Origin: Barnesiella sp.
Lineage (GTDB): Bacteria; Bacteroidota; Bacteroidia; Bacteroidales; Muribaculaceae
DNA length: 64,000 nt
Assembly: GCA_014800945.1 (NCBI GenBank)
Contig: JAAVFD010000014.1
Span: 1 to 64,000, forward strand
Direction: 5' to 3'
A program made the position numbers and the translations under genes. The notes beneath the pieces are model-generated. The model searched no databases. It was not told the DNA's origin and saw only the letters and a list, made by a program, of their open reading frames with translations. How positions within the stretch are numbered: the stretch's first letter is position 1; each line of letters starts with the position of its first letter. Of this stretch, positions 1 to 10,084 are shown one piece after another.

Positions 1-34
1 GGCTTCCTTTGGTAATAGTGAACGGTTCCGGAGC

Positions 35-370
35 TCATCTGGATGCCAAATATTCATCGGTAATTTTGTCGGGGCCGTGCTGATGGTCTGCGGGATCAGA
101 GGTGGTAACATTTGCAGGAGTTTCGGTAGTAGTAACGGTGTTCTGAGCCTCTTTCTGTTGTTTTTTCGCCAATCGGGCTTCCTTGCGGCGTGCCTTCTCA
201 TCGATTTCATAGCGGATAAAGTCGAATGCCATGCGCGCAAGGGGCTGCATTTCTATAACCGTGCCGGTGGCAACATATTCAATTATAGCGTCATAAACTT
301 CGCGACGGATGTCGTCGGAATAGGGTTTGAGGATTTCGTGCCATTTCATAGCAAAAGTAAAATTTTTCAT
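35..370 (-). CDS. DUF6291-like small protein (start trimmed to MKNFTFAMKWHEI...)
   Basis: ORF 35..448 trimmed to an internal Met after the TAnnTTTG promoter; WHEIL..YSDDIRREVYDAIIEY..G pattern seen in Bacteroidetes DUF6291-like proteins, recognised from memory. Confidence 0.5.
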   Translation of the reverse strand: MKNFTFAMKWHEILKPYSDDIRREVYDAIIEYVATGTVIEMQPLARMAFDFIRYEIDEKARRKEARLAKKQQKEAQNTVTTTETPANVTTSDPADHQHGPDKITDEYLASR

Positions 371-404
371 AGTAAATAAATTGTTCGTGTGTTTTTGTTG
401 GCGC

Positions 405-412
405 AAAGATAA
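405..412 (-). promoter_or_regulatory. Bacteroidetes -7 element TATCTTTG
   Basis: CAAAGATA on + strand, just upstream of the 370 start on the minus strand. Confidence 0.5.
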
Positions 413-600
413 GACGTGTTTTGTAAATATGCAAATAAAAAGTGGCAAAAAAATATAAAATCACACAGCATCGCCTCTTCGAGGCTCAGTGAGAGAGGGG
501 ATATGCGTGCCCCAACCAGGCGATAGCGCAGCTTAGGAACCGCCTGTACCATCTATTATAAAATTAAGCTGTGAAAATGTGGTATTTTGTGCTAAATTAT

Positions 601-608
601 TAATTTTG
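601..608 (+). promoter_or_regulatory. Bacteroidetes -7 element TAATTTTG
   Basis: matches TAnnTTTG, ~35 bp upstream of ATG at 642. Confidence 0.5.
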
Positions 609-641
609 TGCCATTCAAACAATAAATCAAACATTTGTATC

Positions 642-1730
642 ATGAAAGAACTTCTAAATTCAGTTGTGAAGCATTTTGACCTCAAAGGCAAGGTGGATTC
701 AATCAAACCGCTTGGAAACGGACTCATCAATGACACTTATATAGTAAGGACTGAGGGGGATGCCCCGGACTATGTGCTTCAGCGCATAAATCACAATATT
801 TTCACCGATGTAGATACTCTCATGACAAACATCTGTGAGGTTACTTCCCACATCAGAAAAAAGCTGGAGGCTGCCGGTGAAAAGGATATTGACCGTAAGG
901 TGCTAACATTTGTGCCCAACACCACTGATGGAAAATACTATTTCTTTGATGGTGAAAATTACTGGCGCGTAATGGTGTTTATCCCGGATGCACACACATT
1001 TGAGGCTGTAAATCCCGAAAGCAGCCGTAATGCAGGCAAAGCGTTCGGCAATTTCCAGGCTATGCTTGTGGATATTGATGCCGAATTGAAGGAGAGTATT
1101 CCCGACTTCCATAATATGGAATTCCGCCTCAAGCAGCTCCGCGAAGCTGTTGAAGCAGATCCCGAGGGTAGGGTCGCGGAGGTGAAACCCATCCTTGATG
1201 AGCTTGAAAAGAGGGCACACGAAATGACCAAGGCAGAACGTCTTTACCGTGAAGGCAAGTTGCCCAAACGTATCTGTCACTGCGACACCAAGGTAAACAA
1301 TATGATGTTTGACGATAACGGAGATATTCTATGCGTTATTGACCTTGACACTGTTATGCCCAGCTTTATATTCAGCGACTATGGTGATTTCCTCCGCACC
1401 GGAGCCAATAAACTCGCTGAAGATGACCCCGATATCGACCGCGTGGAATTTGATATGGATATCTTCAGGGCGTTTACAGAGGGCTATCTATCAAGCGCAA
1501 AGTCATTCCTTACCCCTCTTGAAATCGAGAACCTTCCCTATGCGGCGGCTTTATTCCCCTATATGCAGGCTGTGCGCTTCCTCACCGATTATATCAACGG
1601 CGACACCTATTATAAAATAAAGTATCCCGACCATAACCTTGTGAGAACACGCAACCAGTTCAAGCTGCTCCAGAGCGTGGAGACTCATACCCCCGAAATG
1701 CGCGAATTTATTGCTGAAAAGCTTGCCTGA
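642..1730 (+). CDS. APH/phosphotransferase-family sugar kinase (N-acetylhexosamine kinase-like)
   Basis: ICHCDTKVNNMMFD...VIDLDTVMPS kinase motifs; N-terminus trimmed to MKELLNSV. Confidence 0.75.
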   Translation: MKELLNSVVKHFDLKGKVDSIKPLGNGLINDTYIVRTEGDAPDYVLQRINHNIFTDVDTLMTNICEVTSHIRKKLEAAGEKDIDRKVLTFVPNTTDGKYYFFDGENYWRVMVFIPDAHTFEAVNPESSRNAGKAFGNFQAMLVDIDAELKESIPDFHNMEFRLKQLREAVEADPEGRVAEVKPILDELEKRAHEMTKAERLYREGKLPKRICHCDTKVNNMMFDDNGDILCVIDLDTVMPSFIFSDYGDFLRTGANKLAEDDPDIDRVEFDMDIFRAFTEGYLSSAKSFLTPLEIENLPYAAALFPYMQAVRFLTDYINGDTYYKIKYPDHNLVRTRNQFKLLQSVETHTPEMREFIAEKLA

Positions 1731-1810
1731 AACACCATAGCTGAACCTATTCACACCGCGAGGAAATGAAAAATCATCCTCGCGGTTTGCTTTATCTCAG
1801 AATAAAATCG

Positions 1811-1818
1811 TATATTTG
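1811..1818 (+). promoter_or_regulatory. Bacteroidetes -7 element TATATTTG
   Basis: TAnnTTTG upstream of secDF. Confidence 0.55.
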
Positions 1819-1872
1819 CGGGCTGAAAGCGAAAAAATATATTAATAACCCAACTCATATTCAATCAACCAC

Positions 1873-4773
1873 ATGCAAAGCAAAGGAAAATTAGGAAGTG
1901 TTGTGGCAGGTATCATTGCCATATTCCTTGTGCTCATTTGCCTCTTCTATCTGTCTTTTACATTGGTTACAAACCATTATGAAGATAAGGCTGAGGCTTA
2001 TGCTGTCAATGCAGCAGGTACAGAGGGAGCTAATTCGGATACCTACCGACTTGCCTACAAAAGCTACATTGATTCTATTTCTAAAGAAAAGGTTTACCTC
2101 GGCTACACCTTTAATCAGGTTCAGGCTCTCGGAGTAGGACTCGGTCTTGACCTTAAGGGTGGTATGAATGTCACTCTGCAGGTTTCTGTGCCGGACATTC
2201 TCCGTTCTATGGCTAACGCTGAAGGAAATCCTTATTTTGAATCTGCTCTCGCAGCAACCGATTCTCTTGCCCGCAATACAGGCAATAACGATTATGTTCA
2301 TCTTTTCTGTCAGGAGTACAGAAAGCTCGACCCTCAGGGTGACCTCTCTGTAGTGTTCAAAGATCAGGTGAAGCGTGGAGAAAACGATGCCGCTATCGAA
2401 ACAGCCCTCAAGAAAGAGGTAAAGGATCGTGTAAGCAGCTCTACAAATGTACTCCGCAGCCGTATCGACCAGTTCGGCGTGGTAGCTCCTAACATTCAGG
2501 AACTCGAAAACGACGGTCAGATTCTTCTCGAACTTCCGGGTGTGAAAGAGCATGACCGTGTGCGTGAGCTTCTCAAATCATCAGCTAACCTTGAGTTTTA
2601 TGAAACTATGCCGGTTGCTGAATTCCAGAACGCACTCGCTGAACTTGATTACACACTCCGCAATGATTCCACACGTTCCGGTGCAGGTTTCTTCGGAATG
2701 TTCACCGGTCAGGGTGGCGCTTCTCCAATTTCTGTGGGTGTCGCCACAGGTGCGCAGAGAGTGGCTATCGACTCAGTGCTTAATTCAGCTGTTGCAAAAC
2801 GTATCCTTCCCTCAAATGTTCTTCTTGCATGGGAGGTGAAGCCTTTTGTTACAGAATATAACGATACAGTTGCTCACCGCAACCGCAAGCTTGAACTCTA
2901 CACACTTGTAGCTCTCAAGACTGCTAACGGCAAGCCTGCTCTCAGCGGCGATGTCATCACCTCTGCAAAGAGCGATTTTGACAATACCCAGGGTGGTAAC
3001 TATGTGTCAATGAACATGAAGCCTGAAGCTGCAAAGCAATGGGCGCGTGTCACAGCTGCCAATATTGAAAAGCAGGTGGCTATTGTTCTTGACGGACAGG
3101 TTTATTCTGCTCCACGCGTCAATAGTGTGATTGAGGGTGGACGCTCTTCTATTACCGGTAACTTTACCACTGAGGAGGCGCAGGACCTTGCAAACGTTCT
3201 TAAGAGCGGTAAGATGGCGGCTAAGGTTGATATCATCAGCGACACAGTTATCGGTCCCTCACTCGGTCAGCAGGCTATTGAGGACGGATTCATGTCATTC
3301 ATCGTGGCACTCGTGCTGCTTATGATTTTCATGATGGCGTTCTACGGTGTTATTCCGGGTCTTATCGCAAACCTCGGTCTTGTATTCAACCTCTTCTTCA
3401 CATTCGGTATCCTTGCATCATTCCAGGCGGTGCTTACTCTTAGCGGTATTGCCGGTATTGTGCTCGCACTCGGTATGGCTGTGGATGCTAATGTGCTAAT
3501 ATTTGAGCGTACTAAGGAGGAACTCAGAGCTGGTAAGAATGTACGTATGGCTATTGCCGACGGTTATTCTAACGCTTTCTCTGCGATTTTCGACTCTAAC
3601 CTCACATCTATCATCACAGGTGTAATCCTTCTTCTCTACGGTACCGGTCCTATCAAGGGCTTCGCTACAACTCTTATCATCGGTATTATCTGCTCATTCT
3701 TTACCGCTGTTTACCTCACCCGTCTTGTATTCATCATCGGTGAAAAGAGCAAAGCGTTCAAGAATCTTACATTCACTACACCGCTTAGCCGTAAGATGTT
3801 TACAAACACACACATTGACTTCCTTGCCAAACGTAAGGTTAGCTTCATCGTGTGCGGTATTGTTGTGGTGCTGGTTATCATCTCGTTCTTTACCCGTGGT
3901 CTTAATCAGGGTATTGACTTCTCCGGAGGACGCAACTACGTTGTGCAGTTCGATCATCCTGTGAAGACCCACGAACTCCAGGCAAAGCTCGCTCCGCTGT
4001 TTGACGGTGCTCAGGTTAGCGTCATCACCATTGATGATAACACTAAGGTTCGTATCTCCACCAACTATAAGATTACATCTGCCGACGAAAATATCGACAA
4101 CGAGATTACTGAAATTCTCTATAAGGGTCTCGCCGATGAAATCAATGGCATGAGCATGGAGGATTTCTCTACAACCAATGAAAATGTTGGCATCATGAGT
4201 ACTCAGAAAGTTGGACCTACAGTGGCTAACGATATGCGTACAGATGCTTATATAGCTGTGATTCTCTCACTCCTTGCAATGTTCGTTTACATTCTTATCC
4301 GTTTCCGCAACATCGCATTCTCATTCGGCGCACTTGCCGCTGTTGCTTTCACAGCATTCACAATTGTCGGTTTCTATTCGATCTTCTGGGGCGCATTTCC
4401 CTTCGCAATGGAAATTGACCAGTCTTTCATAGCTGCGATTCTAACAGTCATCGGTTATCAGATTAACGACACTGTGGTTGTGTTTGACCGTGTGCGTGAA
4501 AATGTTCAGCTCTATCCCAAGCAGAATTTCTTCACAACCGTCAATTCTTCAATCAACTCAACACTCGGTCGTACAATCATGACCTCGGCTTCTACTCTAC
4601 TGGTGCTTCTATGCATCTTCATTCTCGGTGGCGACGCTATTCGTTCGTTTACCTTTGCAATGATTTTCGGTGTGGTTATCGGTACACTTGCAACTATCTT
4701 TGTTGCAGCTCCGGTTGCTTACCTCATCGATGCTCGCAAGAGTGCTAAAGCCGGTAAGGCTGTAAATGCATAA
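1873..4773 (+). CDS. secDF: Protein translocase SecDF fusion
   Basis: 966 aa; SecD (GLDLKGGMNVTLQV) and SecF (GIDFSGGRNYVVQF) signatures and two TM bundles in one ORF. Confidence 0.97.
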   Translation: MQSKGKLGSVVAGIIAIFLVLICLFYLSFTLVTNHYEDKAEAYAVNAAGTEGANSDTYRLAYKSYIDSISKEKVYLGYTFNQVQALGVGLGLDLKGGMNVTLQVSVPDILRSMANAEGNPYFESALAATDSLARNTGNNDYVHLFCQEYRKLDPQGDLSVVFKDQVKRGENDAAIETALKKEVKDRVSSSTNVLRSRIDQFGVVAPNIQELENDGQILLELPGVKEHDRVRELLKSSANLEFYETMPVAEFQNALAELDYTLRNDSTRSGAGFFGMFTGQGGASPISVGVATGAQRVAIDSVLNSAVAKRILPSNVLLAWEVKPFVTEYNDTVAHRNRKLELYTLVALKTANGKPALSGDVITSAKSDFDNTQGGNYVSMNMKPEAAKQWARVTAANIEKQVAIVLDGQVYSAPRVNSVIEGGRSSITGNFTTEEAQDLANVLKSGKMAAKVDIISDTVIGPSLGQQAIEDGFMSFIVALVLLMIFMMAFYGVIPGLIANLGLVFNLFFTFGILASFQAVLTLSGIAGIVLALGMAVDANVLIFERTKEELRAGKNVRMAIADGYSNAFSAIFDSNLTSIITGVILLLYGTGPIKGFATTLIIGIICSFFTAVYLTRLVFIIGEKSKAFKNLTFTTPLSRKMFTNTHIDFLAKRKVSFIVCGIVVVLVIISFFTRGLNQGIDFSGGRNYVVQFDHPVKTHELQAKLAPLFDGAQVSVITIDDNTKVRISTNYKITSADENIDNEITEILYKGLADEINGMSMEDFSTTNENVGIMSTQKVGPTVANDMRTDAYIAVILSLLAMFVYILIRFRNIAFSFGALAAVAFTAFTIVGFYSIFWGAFPFAMEIDQSFIAAILTVIGYQINDTVVVFDRVRENVQLYPKQNFFTTVNSSINSTLGRTIMTSASTLLVLLCIFILGGDAIRSFTFAMIFGVVIGTLATIFVAAPVAYLIDARKSAKAGKAVNA

Positions 4774-4801
4774 GGATTATTAAACTGTTTTAAAACTCAA
4801 G

Positions 4802-4839
4802 AATCCGTTTTGCTGTGAAGCAAGGCGGATTTGTTTTTT
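4802..4839 (+). terminator. Rho-independent terminator downstream of secDF
   Basis: AATCCG..TTGC..GCAA..CGGATT followed by a T-rich tract. Confidence 0.7.
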
Positions 4840-4851
4840 GCACAAAAAATA

Positions 4852-4878
4852 AGAGGACTGCCCGTCGGGCAGCCCTCT
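4852..4878 (-). terminator. Rho-independent terminator downstream of rubrerythrin
   Basis: minus strand AGAGGGCTGCCCGACGGGCAGTCCTCT followed by TATTTTTT. Confidence 0.75.
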
Positions 4879-4902
4879 GTTTTATAATTCTCTTGTGATA
4901 AA

Positions 4903-5445
4903 TTAATAATTCTCGGGACGGAGTTCAAAGTAAGCTTCGGGATGTTTGCACACCGGGCAAACCTTGGGAGCGCTTTTGCCGAAATGAATATGACCGCATT
5001 CACGGCACATCCACATGCGGTCACCATCGCGTGAAAATACTATTCCATCCTCAATATTCTTGAGAAGGGTGCGGTAACGCTCCATGTGAGTGCGTTCAAT
5101 TTCGCCTACTCTTTCAAATGAACGGGCTATTTCATCAAAACCCTCTTCGCGGGCAATAGCTGCGAAATCCTTGTACATATCCTCGTATTCGAATTCTTCG
5201 CCTGCTGCTGCATCAACAAGGTTTTCCGGAGTAGCCGGCACTTCGCCGCCATGAAGAAGTTTGAACCAGATTTTTGCATGAGTATGCTCGTTGTGAGCTG
5301 TCTCTTCAAAGATTGCTCCTATCTGCTGGTAGCCGTCTTTCTTTGCCTGCTTAGCGTAAAATGAATATTTAACGCATGCCTGTGATTCACCTGCAAAAGC
5401 TTGTCTGAGACACTCTTCTGTTCTGCTTCCTTTAAGTTCTTTCAT
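4903..5445 (-). CDS. rbr: Rubrerythrin
   Basis: ferritin-like ExxH motifs plus C-terminal rubredoxin CRECGHIHFG...CPVCKHPEAYF. Confidence 0.95.
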   Translation of the reverse strand: MKELKGSRTEECLRQAFAGESQACVKYSFYAKQAKKDGYQQIGAIFEETAHNEHTHAKIWFKLLHGGEVPATPENLVDAAAGEEFEYEDMYKDFAAIAREEGFDEIARSFERVGEIERTHMERYRTLLKNIEDGIVFSRDGDRMWMCRECGHIHFGKSAPKVCPVCKHPEAYFELRPENY

Positions 5446-5540
5446 AATGTAATGTTGTATTTTTTAAGTAAGTTATAAGTCTTTGGTTTACTAACACTCA
5501 AAGTTGCATTATTGTTCGCTGATTTTTTAAGCTTTTTATT

Positions 5541-5548
5541 TAACTTTG
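5541..5548 (+). promoter_or_regulatory. Bacteroidetes -7 element TAACTTTG
   Basis: 24 bp upstream of the sigma-54 activator ATG. Confidence 0.5.
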
Positions 5549-5571
5549 TACTCAGCGAAATTATTCAGTAA

Positions 5572-6756
5572 ATGGAAATTAAACTTGCAGATATACCGGA
5601 GGAGGTTCAGCAGGCTAAACTAAGGTTTGGCATTGTGGGCAATTCACCGGCACTCGTTGCTGCTGTAAGCAGGGCTATAAGGGTTGCTCCTATTGACTTA
5701 TCGGTTCTCATTACCGGTGAGAGTGGTAGCGGAAAGGAGTTCTTTCCGAAAATCATTCATGCTTATGGTTCGCGCAAGCACAATAAATATATAGCGGTAA
5801 ACTGTGGCGCTATCCCGGAAGGCACTATTGATTCCGAGCTTTTCGGGCATGAAAAAGGTGCGTTCACTGGAGCTGTAGCTACCAGAAAGGGCTATTTTGA
5901 GGAAGCGGACGGTGGCACTATTTTTCTTGATGAGGTTGCGGAGCTGCCTCTTACCACTCAGGCGCGACTGCTCCGAGTGCTTGAAACAGGCGAATTCATT
6001 AAGGTCGGTTCTTCAACTGTTCAGAAAACAAATATCAGAGTTGTCGCTGCTACAAATGTTGATTTAATTAAGGCAGTTGAGCAGGGACGTTTCCGCGAGG
6101 ATTTGTACTACCGATTGTCAACAGTTCACATCTCCATTCCGCCGCTGCGTGACAGAGGCAATGACATAACTTTGCTGGCGCGTAAGTTTGCTGCCGATTT
6201 TGCTGAACGCTACCGCACTCCTCAGATAACTTTTGATGAAGAGGCTAAGCAGATGCTCCTTCATTACCGGTGGCCGGGCAATGTGCGACAGCTTAAAAAT
6301 GTAACCGATCAGATTGCGCTCTTTAATGCCGGACAAACAGTTGGGTCTTCTGAGATTATACAGTATCTCCCACCCAGTAGCGGAGTATATACTCCGGCTG
6401 TGGCGCCATCTCACAATGCTCATGATTATGAAAGGGAGCGGGAGCTTCTTTTCAATATGTTGTTCAGGCTTCAGAATGAGATTGATTCGCTCAGAAAAGA
6501 GATTAAAGGTGAGCATACGGTTGCAGAGGCTATGCCTAAAAGTCTTGTTAAGTACTCACCGGCGGTTGATCCTATTATTCTGGGTTCGGAAAGAAATGAT
6601 GTTGAAACTGTGCCTGCAACACTGGAGGAAACGGAAAAGGAAACAATCAGACGCTCACTGGAAAACAACGGTGGACGCAGAAAGGCTACAGCTAAGGAGC
6701 TGAATATATCGGAGCGTACTCTTTACCGTAAAATCAAGGAGTATGGACTTGAATAA
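5572..6756 (+). CDS. Sigma-54 interacting transcriptional regulator
   Basis: Walker A GESGSGKE, GAFTGA loop, Fis-type HTH C-terminus; no N-terminal receiver. Confidence 0.9.
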   Translation: MEIKLADIPEEVQQAKLRFGIVGNSPALVAAVSRAIRVAPIDLSVLITGESGSGKEFFPKIIHAYGSRKHNKYIAVNCGAIPEGTIDSELFGHEKGAFTGAVATRKGYFEEADGGTIFLDEVAELPLTTQARLLRVLETGEFIKVGSSTVQKTNIRVVAATNVDLIKAVEQGRFREDLYYRLSTVHISIPPLRDRGNDITLLARKFAADFAERYRTPQITFDEEAKQMLLHYRWPGNVRQLKNVTDQIALFNAGQTVGSSEIIQYLPPSSGVYTPAVAPSHNAHDYERERELLFNMLFRLQNEIDSLRKEIKGEHTVAEAMPKSLVKYSPAVDPIILGSERNDVETVPATLEETEKETIRRSLENNGGRRKATAKELNISERTLYRKIKEYGLE

Positions 6757-6793
6757 AGGCTATTAATTGTATCTTTGTGAATTATTTGACTCA

Positions 6794-8797
6794 ATGAATA
6801 GCGATAAGACATATCTCAGGATAATCGCAGCGGCAATAGTGGCTGTGATAATGGCTGCTTGTGCAAGCATGGGGCGACCGGAAGGCGGACCCAGAGATGA
6901 GGAGCCGCCTGTTTTTATGGGTAGTACTCCGGCTCCGGGGGCTCTTGATGTAAAGAGCAACAAAATCACAATACGGTTCAATGAGAATGTTCAGGTTTCT
7001 GACCCTCTTACCAAGGTGGTTATTTCTCCGGCACAGGTTACCACACCTCTTATCACGGCTGCCGGAAAGAATATTGTGGTGGAGCTTAGGGATACTTTGA
7101 TTCCGAATACAACTTACACAGTTGATTTCTCTGATGCAATCAAGGATCTGAACGAGGGTAATGTAATTGATGGTTTCTCTTTCGCTTTTTCCACCGGTCC
7201 ATATATCGACACCCTTCAGATTAGCGGAATGGTGCTTCAAGCAAGCAATCTGGAGCCTGCTCAAGGTATGCTTGTCGGTGTTTATTCAAACCTTGCAGAT
7301 TCGGCTATATCCACTTTGCCGATGGAACGTATCACAAAGACAAATCAGCTCGGACAGTTTACCATAAGGAATCTTAAGGAGGGAACATACCGACTGTTTG
7401 CCTTGAAGGATAATAACCGCGACTGGCATTGGGACAGAAGTGAGGATGTGGCGTTTATGGATGTTACTGTATCGCCGGGTGTTAGTAATATAAATGTCAG
7501 CGACACTCTCAAGGCGGTTGATGGCTCTGATTCTATTGTTGAGCGCATCTCAGCTGTTTATACTCCTGACGATGTGCTTCTTACTTGGTTTAATGAGGAT
7601 TACAAGGCGCAGTATATGCTTAGGAATGACAGAGTTGACCGTAACAGACTGTCTTTTCTGTTCAATGCTCCGTCAGATACTTTTCCTGAAATCACTATTG
7701 CCAACGGACTGTATGAGGGTAGGAAACTAACTGATTTTGCAGTCCTCAATGCAGTTGCCACTCGCGACACGTTGGAGTACTGGCTTACCGATTCTGTTCT
7801 CATAAAACAGGATTCGCTGCTTGTAAGTGCCAGATATCTGCGTACTGACACAAGCGATAATTTAAGCTGGACCACAGATACTCTGAAAATGTTCATCAGG
7901 TCTTCGGCTAAAAAGCCTAATGACTCTAAAAAGAAGAAAAAAGATGAGGAGAAGGATGAACCTGAAATCAATTTCCTCAATTTCAGAAACCGCTCAAGCA
8001 GCCTGGAAGTATATCAGGAGCTACAGTTTTTTGCCTCACAGCCAATCACTTCCATTGATAAATCAATGATAAAGCTTGAAGAGAGGGTGGATACCGAATG
8101 GGTTGAGCTGGAACCGCCTGTGTTTGTGTGCCGCGACTCTCTGAAACCGTTGAATTATGTTGCTGAGTATGAATGGATACCGGGTTCAAAATACAGACTC
8201 ACAGTTGACTCTGCGGCAGTGGTAGGTGTTTATGGCGAGTGGAATAATACCACCAAGGCGGAATTTACTGTTCGCGATGAAGAGGAATACTCAGTCCTTG
8301 ATTTCACTATATCCGGGGTGGAAGGTCCCGCTTTTGTGGAACTTCTCACTCAAAATGACAAACCGGTCTTTTCTGAATCGGTGGTTGACGGTCACGCTGT
8401 GTTCAAGCATCTTCTTCCTAAGGTTTATTATGCAAGACTGATAGTTGACGCTGATTCCAATGGTGTATATACTGAGGGTAGTCTGTCACTTAACAGGCAG
8501 CCGGAGGAGGTTTATTACTATCCCAAGAAGATTAATATCAGAAAGAAATGGAACGTAGAGCAGTCATGGAACGTTACCGAGATGCCTCTTGACCAGCAGA
8601 AGCCTTTTGATATTAAGAAGAATAAGCCGAAGACTAATGGTGCGGATGTGAACAAGCCGGATGATGAGGAAGAGGAAGAAGACGAGTTCATGATTCCGGG
8701 TTCAGCGGCAGACAGATTGAATAATTCCGGAAATTCAACGAGACGTTCCGGCAATTCACGCCTCCGTCAAAACGGGTCAAACAGAAGGGCTTTATAG
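6794..8797 (+). CDS. Ig-like (Big_5/SbsA-type) domain lipoprotein
   Basis: lipobox AACASMG; PPVFMGSTPAPGALDVKSNKITIRFNENVQV Ig-like start; acidic/lysine-rich low complexity segments. Confidence 0.75.
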   Translation: MNSDKTYLRIIAAAIVAVIMAACASMGRPEGGPRDEEPPVFMGSTPAPGALDVKSNKITIRFNENVQVSDPLTKVVISPAQVTTPLITAAGKNIVVELRDTLIPNTTYTVDFSDAIKDLNEGNVIDGFSFAFSTGPYIDTLQISGMVLQASNLEPAQGMLVGVYSNLADSAISTLPMERITKTNQLGQFTIRNLKEGTYRLFALKDNNRDWHWDRSEDVAFMDVTVSPGVSNINVSDTLKAVDGSDSIVERISAVYTPDDVLLTWFNEDYKAQYMLRNDRVDRNRLSFLFNAPSDTFPEITIANGLYEGRKLTDFAVLNAVATRDTLEYWLTDSVLIKQDSLLVSARYLRTDTSDNLSWTTDTLKMFIRSSAKKPNDSKKKKKDEEKDEPEINFLNFRNRSSSLEVYQELQFFASQPITSIDKSMIKLEERVDTEWVELEPPVFVCRDSLKPLNYVAEYEWIPGSKYRLTVDSAAVVGVYGEWNNTTKAEFTVRDEEEYSVLDFTISGVEGPAFVELLTQNDKPVFSESVVDGHAVFKHLLPKVYYARLIVDADSNGVYTEGSLSLNRQPEEVYYYPKKINIRKKWNVEQSWNVTEMPLDQQKPFDIKKNKPKTNGADVNKPDDEEEEEDEFMIPGSAADRLNNSGNSTRRSGNSRLRQNGSNRRAL

Positions 8798-8811
8798 TTA
8801 ACTGATTGTAC

Positions 8812-9468
8812 ATGGCACAGATTAAGACACCTTTACGCGATATTATGCCGGAGCCTACGCTCAGGCGTCTTCCGTGGTATCTCGCTTATGTGAGTATGCT
8901 CAGGTCAAGAAACGTTGAATATGTTTCTTCAACAGCTATTGCAAAGGAAATCAACGTGGAAGCTACACAGATAGCCAAGGATTTGTCTTTTCTGAATATC
9001 AGGGGCAAGACAAGAATAGGTTATGCGGTAGCGGCTCTTGAAAGGGTTTTGCGCTCTTATCTTGGATTTAACAGGGAACACAATGCTGTTATTATAGGAG
9101 TTGGCTCACTCGGTAGGGCGCTTATCACAGACTCGGGTCTTACAAGATATGGTCTTGACATTGTTGCCGGTTTTGATGTAAATCCGGACATTATCGGAAC
9201 AAGTATTATGAATGTGCCGGTGTTTGATATAAAGGATATTGCTGATGTGCGGAAAAATTTCTCGGCGGAAATAGCTATTATTGCCGTACCGGTGGAAAAA
9301 GCACAGCAGACAGCAGACATTGCTATTGCTGCCGGAGCAAAGGCTCTTTGGAATTTTACGCCGTTCAGAATCAGGACTCCGGAGGGTATTGTTGTTCAGA
9401 ATACCTCCATTTACGCGCATCTGGCTGTGATGTACAATAGGTTGAATCTTATAAATCCGCATAAATGA
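8812..9468 (+). CDS. rex: Redox-sensing transcriptional repressor Rex
   Basis: N-terminal winged helix (STAIAKEINVEATQIAKDLSFL) and Rossmann GVGSLGRAL; ends in ATGA overlap with next gene. Confidence 0.92.
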   Translation: MAQIKTPLRDIMPEPTLRRLPWYLAYVSMLRSRNVEYVSSTAIAKEINVEATQIAKDLSFLNIRGKTRIGYAVAALERVLRSYLGFNREHNAVIIGVGSLGRALITDSGLTRYGLDIVAGFDVNPDIIGTSIMNVPVFDIKDIADVRKNFSAEIAIIAVPVEKAQQTADIAIAAGAKALWNFTPFRIRTPEGIVVQNTSIYAHLAVMYNRLNLINPHK

Positions 9469-10034
9469 AGGTATTGGCTCTGTCAAGACATCCCGGGCAA
9501 CTCATATCCGCTCCGCCGGCTCTTGAAATTATAGTGGACTCGGCAACCGTTTCTGTACCACGCCCGCTTTTCTTGCCCGATTTTGATTCGGAATGGTGTG
9601 CCAAAGTTTATCCGGCGTTCAAAATCAGCAGACTCGGCAAAGATATCGCGGCTGATTTCGCTTCAAGATATTTCGATTCATTTACAGCGGCGCTGAGACT
9701 GTTTCCTAATGGAACAAATGAATGGCTGGATAACAAAAAGTTACCCAAGGGAGTGCTTGGAATATACGATTACTGCCTCGGCTTAGGTGAGTGGCATTCA
9801 TGGAGCGATTCAGACTCATCGATTGAGGTCAACATTAACGGTAATAGCCTCACTCTCACAAAGGATATGATTGATATCGACCGTGTTATTGAGTCTGTAA
9901 GCCATTATACGACCCTAAAGACCGGAGATGTGATTCTTCCTTGCGAATTACCTCTGCATCTTCCGGTTCAGGCAGGCAATGATGTGAAAATTGAAATTGA
10001 TGGTTTTCCGTCGTTCCATTTCAAGATAAGGTAA
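9465..10034 (+). CDS. Fumarylacetoacetate hydrolase (FAH)-like domain protein
   Basis: C-terminal SVSHYTTLKTGDVILPCELPLHLPVQAGNDVKIEI resembles the FAH fold C-terminus; overlaps rex by 4 nt. Confidence 0.5.
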   Translation: MKVLALSRHPGQLISAPPALEIIVDSATVSVPRPLFLPDFDSEWCAKVYPAFKISRLGKDIAADFASRYFDSFTAALRLFPNGTNEWLDNKKLPKGVLGIYDYCLGLGEWHSWSDSDSSIEVNINGNSLTLTKDMIDIDRVIESVSHYTTLKTGDVILPCELPLHLPVQAGNDVKIEIDGFPSFHFKIR

Positions 10035-10084
10035 AAAACTTTACAATGAATGCAATAAAAGGAATGAAATATAGTTATTAAGGT

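Noticed and set aside
1891-2553. 220-aa antisense ORF within secDF
   Set aside because: Shadow ORF opposite a strongly conserved gene; no recognised domain.
5572-6756. Sigma-54 activator as a phage or defence regulator
   Set aside because: Core-like gene outside the island; its sequence looks like the conserved Bacteroidales activator.
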